A DNA stretch of 64,000 nucleotides from Clostridium sp. 28_17. Lineage in GTDB: Bacteria; Bacillota; Clostridia; TANB77; CAG-508. The notes below the pieces were generated by a model that saw only the letters and a list, made by a program, of their open reading frames with translations, did no database searches and was not told the DNA's origin. Each line of letters begins with the position of its first letter. Positions within the stretch are counted from its first letter, which is position 1. The stretch lies in contig MNRS01000016.1 in assembly GCA_001916065.1 (NCBI GenBank), forward strand, positions 1 through 64,000, in the 5' to 3' direction. Both the position numbers and the translations under genes were made by a program. This document shows, piece after piece, positions 52,310-60,940 of this stretch.

Positions 52310-52397
52310 GACCTGTTCGCTTTAACAAAATGGCAATTTGTGATAAAATACAACAAAAGAAAAAACATCTTGGAACCGGACCAAAACAGAACAGGTC
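52310..52397. other. Inverted repeat flanking the polC promoter region
   Basis: GACCTGTTC at 52310-52318 and GAACAGGTC at 52389-52397 are perfect 9-bp inverted repeats 70 bp apart. Between them lies an extended -10 (TGATAAAAT, 52341-52349). Their ACAGGTCCC wording resembles the GGGACxG repeats. Operator, degenerate repeat pair or long hairpin are all possible. Confidence 0.4.
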
Positions 52398-52435
52398 CCA
52401 AAAGAACATTAGCGAAATGGAGTGAATCAAAAGCA

Positions 52436-55400
52436 ATGTCAGAAAATAAAGCAAAAAAAGTAAAAGAAATATTCAGTGATTATGAAACAAAAGCAAATAT
52501 AAAAGAAGCATATGTTAAAGCACTAAATGTAATAAAAAGCACAACTACATTAGGAATAACATTGGAAATAGACGAATACATAGAAGTAAAAGACATATGG
52601 TATTTTGAAAAATTCTTAATAGAAAGATTCCATTTTTCAAACATAGATATGACAATCCATTACCAAAAAGACACGCAATTAAAATCAGTAAAAGAAGAAT
52701 GGAAAAACATCATATGCTATATGGCACATAAATATCCATTAATGAAACCAATGCTATTAATGAAAAGTGATGTTGAAATAAATGACAATATAATAAATGT
52801 AAAAATGCATATAAGAGGTGCAGACTTTTTAAGAGCAAAGAAAACAGATAAAGAGTTAGAAAATGTAATTAAAAAATTATATGGAAAAGAATACAAAATT
52901 GAACTTGAAGAAATTTTGCCACAAGAAGCGGAAATACAACATGAAAAGAAAATTAAAGAAATGGAAGAAAATGCAATAAAACAAACAGTCGCATTCATTC
53001 CAGAAAACGGAGAAAACTCAGAAAATGGACAACACACTGCAAATACTCAAAATTTTCCAAATTCAGCATCAAATGGAACAAATTCTGTACACAACCAAAA
53101 TAATTCTCAAAACGAAGTGCCAGAATATAATGACCCAGACTACATGCCACCACAAGACGGAGACTATATTCCAATGGAAGAAATGGGAACAATGCCAGAA
53201 GATATGGAATTAGATAATGCCGTTATAGAAGAACAAAAATACATAATGGGAAAACCATCAAAAGCAAAAGAAAAACTAATTAAAATAAAAGATATAACTG
53301 CAAATGATGGTAGAGTAGCACTTGAAGGAAGAGTGCTAACAGTTGAATGTAGAGAAACAAAATCGGGCAAAGGAATGCTTATAATTGACCTATATGATGG
53401 AACAGGCACAATGACATGTAAATCATTTGCCAAAGATATCAAAGAAGGAAATGAAATAAAAGCACAAATAGAACAAGCAAAAGGAATAAAAGTTATAGGA
53501 AAAGCAGGACTTGACACATATGTAGGAGATGTAACAGTAATTGCAAACACAATAATTGAAATAGAAAACAATATTCCAGATCTTCCAAAAGAAGACGAAG
53601 AAGAAGATACACCATTAATTTTAGGAAAAACAATGAACATAACCGCTCCACTTGCAAAAGTTTCAGAACTAGGACCAGAAGACGGAGCAGTTTCATTAGA
53701 TGGTGAGATTATCTTTATGGAAGATAGAGAATTAAAATCTGGAAAAACATTATTAAGTTTTGATTTATATGATGGAACAAGTACACTTACATGTAAAGCC
53801 TTCCTAGAAAAAGGAAAAGCTAAAAAAATAATAAAAAGAATGGGTAGTGTAAAAGGTATAAAAATTGAAGGAAATGCGCAAATGGACTCATTTTCAGGTG
53901 AACTTACTGTTATGGCAAATACCATCGTAGAAAGTACAGGTGTAAAAAAAGAAGTAAGACAAGACAACGCAGAAGTAAAAAGAGTAGAATTACACATGCA
54001 CACCAAAATGAGCCAAATGGATGCAGTAACATCAGCAACAGACTTGATAAAAAGAGCAATGAAATGGGGAATGAAATCAATAGCAATAACAGACCATGGA
54101 GTTGCACAAGCATTCCCAGAAGCATATCACCTAGTTGGCGACGATAATCCGGATATCAAAATAATATATGGTGTAGAAGCATATTTAGCGCCAGATAATA
54201 CAAAATCAATTTATAATGGAAAGGGACAAGACATAGATGCAACATATTGTGTACTTGACCTAGAAACAACAGGATTTTCAGCAACAAATGATAGAATTAC
54301 AGAAATAGGAATAATGAAAGTTAAAAATAAAGAAGTAATAGACGAATTCAGTTGCTTTGTAAATCCAGAAAGACATATTCCAGAAAGAGTTACAGAAGTT
54401 ACAAACATATCAGACGATATGGTAAAAGATGCAGAAACAATTGAAAAAGTATTCCCTAAAATGTTGGAATTTTTAGGTGACCAAAATGAAACTGTAATAG
54501 TAGCACATAATGCAAATTTTGATGTTGGTTTCTTAAAACAAAATGCAAAAAGATTAGGGTATGACTTTGATTATTCATACTTAGATACATTAAGTTTGGC
54601 CAAAGATTTATTCCCAGAGTATAAAAAATATAAATTAGGAAAAATTGCGGAAAATTTAGGAATTAAGGTAGAAGTAGCACATAGAGCTTTAGATGATGTT
54701 GATACAACAGTTAAAGTATTTAATGTAATGATAGATATGTTAAAGGAAAAGGGAGCAAAAAAACTAGAAGATATAGACCAAGTTGCAGCAGATCCAGTAG
54801 CAAAAGCAGAAGAATACAAAAAATTAAAAACATATCATGCTATCATTTTAGCAAAAAACTATGTGGGATTACGAAATTTATATAGATTAATTTCACTTTC
54901 ACATGTTAATTATTTTTATAGAAAACCTAGAATATTAAAAAGCTTATACAAAAAATATTCAGAAGGTTTAATACTTGGAAGTGCATGTGAGGCAGGTGAA
55001 CTATATCAGGCAATAGAACAAGGACGTCCAGATGAAGAGATTGAAGCGATTGCAAATGACTATGATTACTTAGAAATTCAACCAACAGGAAATAATCAAT
55101 TCTTGATTAGAAATGGAATTGTAAGAGATGTTGAAGATTTAAGAGATATCAACAGAAAAATTGTTGCATTAGGTGAAAAATTAAACAAATTAGTTGTTGC
55201 AACATGTGATGTTCATTTTATGGATCCACAAGACGAAATTTATAGAAGAATATTAGAAGCGGGACAAAAATATGAAGATGCAGACAATCAAGCACCATTA
55301 TATTTAAGAACAACAGAAGAAATGCTTGAAGAGTTCAGTTATTTAGGAGAAGAAAAAGCATATGAAGTAGTTGTAACAAACACAAATAAAATATCAGATA

Positions 55401-57334
55401 TGTGTGAGCAAATAAGCCCAATATCACCAGAAAAATGTCCGCCACATATTCCAGGATGCGAAGAAGATATCAAAAACATAGCTTACAAAAAAGCACATGA
55501 ATTATATGGTGACCCATTACCCAAAATAGTACAAGACAGACTTGATAAAGAGTTAGACTCAATTATAAGTAATGGATACTCAGTTATGTACATAATTGCA
55601 CAAAAATTGGTATGGAAATCAAATGAAGATGGATATATAGTTGGTTCCAGAGGTTCAGTAGGTTCATCTTTAGCGGCATTTATGACAGGTATAACAGAAG
55701 TTAACTCACTACAACCACACTACCGTTGCCCAAACTGTAAGTATTCAGAATTTGAAGATTACGGAGTAGGAAATGGATTTGACTTACCAGATAAAGACTG
55801 TCCAAAATGTGGGCATAAACTAACAAAAGATGGAATGGACATACCATTTGAAACATTCTTAGGATTTAATGGAGACAAAGAACCAGATATTGACTTAAAC
55901 TTCTCAGGTGAATATCAAGCAAAAGCACACAAATATACAGAAGTAATATTTGGTAAAGGTACAACATTTAAAGCTGGAACAGTTGGTACAGTAGCGGAAA
56001 AAACTGCATATGGATATGTTAAAGGATATTATGAAGATAGAGGCATTCCTATGAATAGAGCAGAAATTCAAAGACTATCACAAGGATGTACAGGAATAAA
56101 AAGAACAACAGGTCAGCACCCTGGTGGAATTATAGTTGTACCAAAAGGAAGAGAAATATATGAATTTACACCAGTACAACACCCTGCGGATGACCCAAAT
56201 TCAGACATAATAACGACACACTTTGATTATCACTCAATAGATGGAAACTTGTTAAAACTAGATATACTAGGACACGACGATCCGACGGTAATTCGTATGT
56301 TACAAGATTTGACTGGAATAAAACCAACAGATGTACCACTGGATGACAAAGAAACAATGTCAATATTTAACTCAACAGAAGCATTAGGTGTAACACCAGA
56401 GCAAATTCACTCACAAGTTGGAACATTTGGAATACCTGAATATGGAACAAAATTTGCCAGAGGCATGCTTTTGGATACAAAACCAACAACATTTGATGAA
56501 TTAATACGTTTATCAGGTTTATCACATGGTACAGACGTATGGCTAGGAAATGCCCAAACATTAATTGAACAAGGGGTAGTAACACTTCAAGAAGCAATAT
56601 GTTGTCGTGACGATATTATGATTTACCTAATCAAAAAAGGATTACCACCAGACAAATCATTCAAAATAATGGAAGCAGTACGTAAAGGAAAGGTTGCAAA
56701 AGGAAAAGAACCAAAATGGAAAGACGAATACATACCGTTAATGAAAGAACATGATGTACCAGACTGGTATATCAAGTCATGTGAAAAAATAAAATACATG
56801 TTCCCAAAAGCCCATGCAGCAGCATATGTTACAAATGCCTTTAGAATTGCATGGTTCAAAGTACACATACCACTAGCATATTATGCGGCATATTTTTCAA
56901 TAAGAGCGAAAGCATTTGACGCAAGTTGTATGATATTTGGAAAAGAAAAAGTTAAAAACAAAATGAAAGAAATAGAAATGAAAAACCAAAAGAAAGAAGC
57001 AACAAAAGCTGAATTAGACATGTATGACGACTTAGAAATAGTATTAGAAATGTATGAAAGAGGATTTGAATTTTTACCAGTAGATTTATACGAATCTGAA
57101 GCAACAAAATTCAAAGTACAAGACAACAAATTAAGACCACCTTTAAATAGTATACCAGGTTTTGGTGGTGTTGCTGCACAAGGTATTGTAGAGGCTAGAA
57201 AAGATGGTAAATTCATGTCAATAGATGACCTAAAAATAAGAGCAAAAATAGGTGCTTCAGGAGCAGATTTGCTTAAAGAATTTGGTTGCTTAGAAGGTAT
57301 GAGCCAAAGTAATCAGTTGAGTCTGTTTGGATAA
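52436..57334 (+). CDS. polC: DNA polymerase III PolC-type alpha subunit, with two OB folds
   Basis: The replicative polymerase of low-G+C Gram-positives. The protein has 1632 residues against about 1440 usual. Order: N-terminal domain (1-180), an Asn-rich disordered linker (about 186-258), an OB fold (about 281-380) and a second OB fold (about 402-500) that is clearly a copy (DLYDGTGTMTCKSF and DLYDGTSTLTCKAF), PHP domain (LHMHTKMSQMDAVT), inserted DEDD exonuclease (CVLDLETTGFSATNDR), then palm with GSRGSVGSSLAAFMTG, a CPNCKYSEF/CPKCGHKL zinc module, EPDIDLNFSGEYQ and the C-terminal HhH/duplex region. I chose ATG 52436 (GGAGTGA upstream) over ATG 52340. Confidence 0.95.
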   Translation: MSENKAKKVKEIFSDYETKANIKEAYVKALNVIKSTTTLGITLEIDEYIEVKDIWYFEKFLIERFHFSNIDMTIHYQKDTQLKSVKEEWKNIICYMAHKYPLMKPMLLMKSDVEINDNIINVKMHIRGADFLRAKKTDKELENVIKKLYGKEYKIELEEILPQEAEIQHEKKIKEMEENAIKQTVAFIPENGENSENGQHTANTQNFPNSASNGTNSVHNQNNSQNEVPEYNDPDYMPPQDGDYIPMEEMGTMPEDMELDNAVIEEQKYIMGKPSKAKEKLIKIKDITANDGRVALEGRVLTVECRETKSGKGMLIIDLYDGTGTMTCKSFAKDIKEGNEIKAQIEQAKGIKVIGKAGLDTYVGDVTVIANTIIEIENNIPDLPKEDEEEDTPLILGKTMNITAPLAKVSELGPEDGAVSLDGEIIFMEDRELKSGKTLLSFDLYDGTSTLTCKAFLEKGKAKKIIKRMGSVKGIKIEGNAQMDSFSGELTVMANTIVESTGVKKEVRQDNAEVKRVELHMHTKMSQMDAVTSATDLIKRAMKWGMKSIAITDHGVAQAFPEAYHLVGDDNPDIKIIYGVEAYLAPDNTKSIYNGKGQDIDATYCVLDLETTGFSATNDRITEIGIMKVKNKEVIDEFSCFVNPERHIPERVTEVTNISDDMVKDAETIEKVFPKMLEFLGDQNETVIVAHNANFDVGFLKQNAKRLGYDFDYSYLDTLSLAKDLFPEYKKYKLGKIAENLGIKVEVAHRALDDVDTTVKVFNVMIDMLKEKGAKKLEDIDQVAADPVAKAEEYKKLKTYHAIILAKNYVGLRNLYRLISLSHVNYFYRKPRILKSLYKKYSEGLILGSACEAGELYQAIEQGRPDEEIEAIANDYDYLEIQPTGNNQFLIRNGIVRDVEDLRDINRKIVALGEKLNKLVVATCDVHFMDPQDEIYRRILEAGQKYEDADNQAPLYLRTTEEMLEEFSYLGEEKAYEVVVTNTNKISDMCEQISPISPEKCPPHIPGCEEDIKNIAYKKAHELYGDPLPKIVQDRLDKELDSIISNGYSVMYIIAQKLVWKSNEDGYIVGSRGSVGSSLAAFMTGITEVNSLQPHYRCPNCKYSEFEDYGVGNGFDLPDKDCPKCGHKLTKDGMDIPFETFLGFNGDKEPDIDLNFSGEYQAKAHKYTEVIFGKGTTFKAGTVGTVAEKTAYGYVKGYYEDRGIPMNRAEIQRLSQGCTGIKRTTGQHPGGIIVVPKGREIYEFTPVQHPADDPNSDIITTHFDYHSIDGNLLKLDILGHDDPTVIRMLQDLTGIKPTDVPLDDKETMSIFNSTEALGVTPEQIHSQVGTFGIPEYGTKFARGMLLDTKPTTFDELIRLSGLSHGTDVWLGNAQTLIEQGVVTLQEAICCRDDIMIYLIKKGLPPDKSFKIMEAVRKGKVAKGKEPKWKDEYIPLMKEHDVPDWYIKSCEKIKYMFPKAHAAAYVTNAFRIAWFKVHIPLAYYAAYFSIRAKAFDASCMIFGKEKVKNKMKEIEMKNQKKEATKAELDMYDDLEIVLEMYERGFEFLPVDLYESEATKFKVQDNKLRPPLNSIPGFGGVAAQGIVEARKDGKFMSIDDLKIRAKIGASGADLLKEFGCLEGMSQSNQLSLFG

Positions 57335-57346
57335 GATAGATTGAGA

Positions 57347-57373
57347 GGGATTGAGGGACGTTCCTTAAAATTT
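57347..57373 (+). repeat. Degenerate GGGATT-type repeat after polC
   Basis: GGGATTGAGGGACGTTCCTT: the left arm and GGGACG at positions 9-14 are as in the other members, but the right arm has decayed to AAAATTT. It starts 12 bp after polC. A second GGGACA lies at 57391-57396. Confidence 0.5.
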
Positions 57374-57441
57374 CCTTTTAAATGGAAATAGGGACACTTC
57401 TTGAAAAGGGACAACAATTAAAGGAATGGAGTGAAATCAAA

Positions 57442-57735
57442 ATGCAAGATTTACAAAATGTATTCACAACTAAAAACATAATAATCTACTTTATACTAAT
57501 AAATATAATAGGATTTCTAATAATGTATATAGACAAGCAAAAAGCCAAAAAAGGAAAATGGAGAATACCAGAAAAAACTCTATTTATAATAACTGCACTA
57601 GGTGGAGGTATTGGAACAATTGCTGGAATGTATACATTTAGGCACAAAACACAAAAAGTTGCATTTGTTGTTGGATTTCCAGTTATAACAATTTTAGAAA
57701 TAATATGTATAATATATTTTAAATTTATGAGTTAA
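57442..57735 (+). CDS. DUF1294 membrane protein
   Basis: A 97-residue protein with two to three membrane helices and the DUF1294 signature: YIDKQKAKKGKWRIPEKTL, then LGGGIGTIAGMYTFRHKTQK. The function is unknown. ATG 57442 follows AAAGGAATGGAG and is preferred to ATG 57382, which lies in the repeat remnant without a site. The sequence before this start (AATGGAGTGAAATCAAAATG) resembles that before polC. Confidence 0.82.
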   Translation: MQDLQNVFTTKNIIIYFILINIIGFLIMYIDKQKAKKGKWRIPEKTLFIITALGGGIGTIAGMYTFRHKTQKVAFVVGFPVITILEIICIIYFKFMS

Positions 57736-57837
57736 AAGTATAATGCATAATATATTCTAAAATTGTAAGTTATAAGTATTATGTATCATACATTATGAAT
57801 TTGTAGATTTGAAAAGATTATGTATATTAAAAAATAA

Positions 57838-57882
57838 CAAAAACTATAAAATTGGCGATATATAGCCGTTTTATAGTTTTTT
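57838..57882 (+). terminator. Terminator after the DUF1294 gene
   Basis: AAAAACTATAAAA and TTTTATAGTTTTT form a 13-bp outer stem, with an inner GGC/GCC stem, and a T-run. Bases 57736-57837 between gene and terminator show no feature I can support. Confidence 0.8.
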
Positions 57883-57955
57883 TATAATTTGCATAAAATT
57901 TAATAAGAGTACACATAAAATAAAATTATAAAATGTAAATAATTGGAAAACAAAG

Positions 57956-58049
57956 TTATGCACAATGGTATGTGCATAACTATCAAAAATAAAGGTACAT
58001 TTTTGAGTTATTCACAGAGTTATCCACAGTTTCCACAGGGTGTGGATAA
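57956..58049. promoter_or_regulatory. Cluster of DnaA boxes
   Basis: Five perfect matches to TTATNCACA lie within 94 bp: 57956-57964 (+, TTATGCACA), 57971-57979 (-), 58008-58016 (+, TTATTCACA), 58020-58028 (+, TTATCCACA) and 58041-58049 (-, TTATCCACA); a weak one lies at 58029-58037. The first two form an inverted pair GTTATGCACA/TGTGCATAAC. AT-rich sequence follows with a 12-bp direct repeat AGATAACATAAT at 58078 and 58097. This has the look of a DnaA-binding or origin-type site, though dnaA and dnaN are not here. Confidence 0.85.
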
Positions 58050-58077
58050 AAAATAAATAAAATAATGTAAACAAAAC

Positions 58078-58108
58078 AGATAACATAATACAAGAAAGAT
58101 AACATAAT
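58078..58108 (+). repeat. 12-bp direct repeat in AT-rich region next to the DnaA boxes
   Basis: AGATAACATAAT occurs at 58078-58089 and 58097-58108 (period 19 bp). It lies in about 150 bp of very AT-rich sequence that could unwind. The repeat includes GAT triplets like DnaA-trio elements, but the pattern is not convincing on its own. Confidence 0.55.
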
Positions 58109-58208
58109 TGCAAAATAATACAAAAATATACAACAAAATGTCTTATTAATAATATTATAATAGTAAGAAGATAAAATTATTCAATATAGATATTTTGGGG
58201 GATTAAAA

Positions 58209-58553
58209 ATGCTTAGAAAAATAAAATATATGATAGAAAAAAATTTTGAATTAAAAAGAAGTTTTGATAACAAAAAAGATATTAGAAAAGATGAAATAAG
58301 TCAATACATTAAACAAGGTGCAGTATTAATTGATGTGCGTAGTCCACAGGAATACAGAGAAGGACATCTTGATGGTGCAATATCAATACCTGATTATCAA
58401 ATAAGAAGAGTTGTTGCAAGGCAAATAGCTACTAAAGAACAATTGATAGTTGTTTATTGTTCAACGGGACATAGGAGCCAAGAAGCACAAAGAATTTTAG
58501 AAAATATGGGATATACAAATGTGTATAATGTGTATGAGGGTATAATAATATGA
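58209..58553 (+). CDS. Rhodanese-like domain protein
   Basis: A 114-residue single-domain rhodanese. It has VLIDVRSPQEYREGHLDGAISIPDY (about 40-64) and the active-site loop VYCSTGHRSQEA with catalytic Cys, then GYTNVYNVYEG. It probably transfers sulfane sulfur or carries out thiol redox work in the cytoplasm. A GGGGGATT site precedes ATG 58209. It sits directly behind the DnaA-box cluster and ends at a bidirectional hairpin. Confidence 0.9.
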   Translation: MLRKIKYMIEKNFELKRSFDNKKDIRKDEISQYIKQGAVLIDVRSPQEYREGHLDGAISIPDYQIRRVVARQIATKEQLIVVYCSTGHRSQEAQRILENMGYTNVYNVYEGIII

Positions 58554-58556
58554 AAA

Positions 58557-58586
58557 CCCCTATAATGCGCATTGCACATTATGGGG
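58557..58586. terminator. Hairpin between rhodanese and the broken minus-strand gene
   Basis: CCCCTATAATGCGC and GCACATTATGGGG pair over most of their length around ATT. It lies between two convergent genes. Confidence 0.65.
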
Positions 58587-58592
58587 TAAGCA

Positions 58593-58875
58593 TTAATTAT
58601 TTTTTTTGTAACTACAAATCGAAGCAAATGTATATGTATTGATTTTTGCTTCGTCAGAGAAAAAATTTGGTGCTAAATCGTCAATCCTAAAAATATTATT
58701 AGAATTAGTGTATATTGGTAATAATTCTGTATCTATAAAACCAATAAAATCACCATCTTTGAGTATAACAGAAAAAGATGCTAAGGTATCTTCTGTTGTC
58801 GTTATTTTAACACCGTCCGTAATTCTACTGTTTTATCATTTCCTCATCATTTTGTAAATTTTTTTCTTCATTCAT
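58593..58875 (-). pseudogene. Small frameshifted gene (about 93 aa if repaired)
   Basis: An ideal AAAGGAGG site precedes ATG 58875, which reads MNEEKNLQNDEEMIKQ and then a stop. In the next frame a typical coding stretch runs to TAA at 58595-58593: RITDGVKITTTEDTLASFSV ... DGDFIGFIDTELLP ... LAPNFFSDEAKI ... SICSYKKNN. Removing one A from the AAAA run at 58831-58834 (minus-strand reading) joins both parts. The family is unknown. The break may be a homopolymer error or real decay. The + strand ORF over the same bases is only its shadow. Confidence 0.65.
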
Positions 58876-58971
58876 TTGAATGTCCTCCTTTTATACAGTA
58901 GTATTTACTAATAATAAAATAATACCAAAATTTACATAAAATGCCAACAAACTAATTTTCTATATAATCTA

Positions 58972-59000
58972 TTGTGATTTTATTAAACTTATGTTAAAAT
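58972..59000 (+). promoter_or_regulatory. Promoter of lepA
   Basis: TTGTGA (58972-58977), 17-bp spacer and TAAAAT (58995-59000) with extended TG. It lies 76 bp before the start codon. Confidence 0.55.
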
Positions 59001-59075
59001 ATGAACAAAAGTTAATAAAGAACGGAACTTAGTAATTCAAAATATTTAATAAACAGAAAAACATAGGGAGGAAAA

Positions 59076-60887
59076 ATGAATAAAAGACAAGAACATATAA
59101 GGAACTTCAGTATAATAGCACACATAGACCATGGAAAATCAACACTAGCAGACAGAATGATAGAAATGACAGGAGTACTTTCAAAAAGAGAAATGGAAAG
59201 TCAAGTGCTAGACAACATGGAAATAGAAAAAGAAAGAGGAATCACAATAAAATCACAAGCAGTAAGAATGATATACAAAGCAAAAAATGGTGAAGAATAC
59301 GAATTCAATTTGATAGACACACCTGGCCATGTAGACTTCAACTACGAAGTATCAAGAAGTTTGGCAGCATGTGATGGGGCAATACTTGTAGTAGACTCAA
59401 GCCAAGGAGTTGAAGCACAAACTTTAGCAAACGTGTATCTAGCAATTGACAACAATCTAGAGATATTGCCAGTTATAAATAAAATAGATTTACCAAACGC
59501 AAGACCAGACGAAGTAAAACAAGAGATTGAAGATATAATAGGAATACCGGCAGAAGATGCACCATGTATATCAGCAAAATCGGGATTAAATGTAGAAGAA
59601 GTTTTAGAAAGAATTGTAACAGACTTGCCTTCACCAAAAGGTGATGAAAATGCAAAAACAACTTGTTTAATATTTGACTCATACTACGACAATTACAAAG
59701 GAGCAGTAGCATATGTAAGAGTAATGGATGGAAAAGTAAAAGCAGGAGACGAAATAAGACTAATGGCAACAAATAAAGTATACACAGTTGCAGAAGTTGG
59801 ATATTTTGTACCTGGATCATATATGCCTGCAAATGAAATAAAAGCAGGAGAAGTTGGATATATTGCAGCAAGTATAAAAAGTTTATCAGACATACATGTA
59901 GGTGATACAGTAACTTTAAATGATAATCCAGCGGACAAGCCATTAAAAGGATACAAAAAAGTAACACCAATGGTATATTGTGGACTTTACCCAATAGATG
60001 GAAGTGAATACGAAAACTTAAAAGTAGCTCTAGAAAAGCTTCAATTAAATGATGCCGCACTAGAATATGAACCAGAAACATCAGCTGCACTTGGCTTTGG
60101 ATTTAGATGTGGATTTTTAGGACTACTTCACCTAGAAATAATTGAAGAAAGATTAGACAGGGAATTTGACTTAGGATTAATCACAACTGCTCCATCAGTT
60201 ATATATAAAGTACACAAAACAACAGGAGAAGTTGAAGAAATATATAATCCAACAGAATTACCAACACCACAAGAAATATCATATATAGAAGAACCATTTG
60301 TAACTGCAAATATACTAACACCAAAAGAATATGTAGGAAACATCATGGAAATATGTCAAAATAGACGTGGAATTTATATAGATATGAAATACCTTGACGA
60401 AAACAGGGTAACATTAGTATATGAAATGCCATTAAATGAAATAATATACGACTTTTTTGACAATCTAAAATCAAAGACAAAAGGATATGCATCATTTGAC
60501 TATGAATTCAAAGAATACAGAAGGTCAAATCTAGTAAAACTAGACATACATATAAATGGTGAACCAGTTGATGCACTTTCATTTATAGTACACAAAGATA
60601 GTGCATATACAAGAGGAAAGAAAATGGTAGAAAAATTAAAAACAGTAATACCAAGAAAATTATTTACAATACCAATTCAAGCAGTAATCGGAGGACAAAT
60701 TATAGCTAGAGAAACAATATCTGCAATGAGAAAAGACGTACTTGCAAAATGTTATGGTGGAGATGTTACTAGAAAAAAGAAACTTCTTGAAAAACAAAAA
60801 AGAGGTAAAAAGAAAATGCGTGAGATTGGTAATGTTGAAGTACCACAAGAGGCATTTTTATCAGTACTTAAATTAGATGATGAATAA
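59076..60887 (+). CDS. lepA: Elongation factor 4 (LepA)
   Basis: A ribosome-bound GTPase of 603 residues, the usual length. G1 is AHIDHGKSTLADRM (about 14-27), G2 ERGITIKSQ, G3 DTPGHVDF, G4 NKIDLP; the C-terminal domain specific to LepA (GEPVDALSFIVHKDSAYTRGK and VIGGQIIARETISAMRKDVLAKCYGGD, given here as parts of residues 490-570) is complete. GGGAGG precedes ATG 59076. Followed 53 bp later by rlmB. Confidence 0.96.
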   Translation: MNKRQEHIRNFSIIAHIDHGKSTLADRMIEMTGVLSKREMESQVLDNMEIEKERGITIKSQAVRMIYKAKNGEEYEFNLIDTPGHVDFNYEVSRSLAACDGAILVVDSSQGVEAQTLANVYLAIDNNLEILPVINKIDLPNARPDEVKQEIEDIIGIPAEDAPCISAKSGLNVEEVLERIVTDLPSPKGDENAKTTCLIFDSYYDNYKGAVAYVRVMDGKVKAGDEIRLMATNKVYTVAEVGYFVPGSYMPANEIKAGEVGYIAASIKSLSDIHVGDTVTLNDNPADKPLKGYKKVTPMVYCGLYPIDGSEYENLKVALEKLQLNDAALEYEPETSAALGFGFRCGFLGLLHLEIIEERLDREFDLGLITTAPSVIYKVHKTTGEVEEIYNPTELPTPQEISYIEEPFVTANILTPKEYVGNIMEICQNRRGIYIDMKYLDENRVTLVYEMPLNEIIYDFFDNLKSKTKGYASFDYEFKEYRRSNLVKLDIHINGEPVDALSFIVHKDSAYTRGKKMVEKLKTVIPRKLFTIPIQAVIGGQIIARETISAMRKDVLAKCYGGDVTRKKKLLEKQKRGKKKMREIGNVEVPQEAFLSVLKLDDE

Positions 60888-60940
60888 TAATTATTAAGTT
60901 CATATATTAAAAATAATGTAAAAAGTAAAAGAGGTAGAAA

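Noticed and set aside
57956..58108. Calling the DnaA-box cluster the chromosomal oriC
   Set aside because: dnaA, dnaN, rpmH or gyrB are not nearby, and the coding direction does not switch at this point. I report it as a DnaA-box cluster only.
58639..58857. 72-residue + strand ORF as a gene
   Set aside because: It has no ribosome site and is the antisense shadow of the frameshifted minus-strand gene at 58593-58875, which has an ideal site and coding-like composition.
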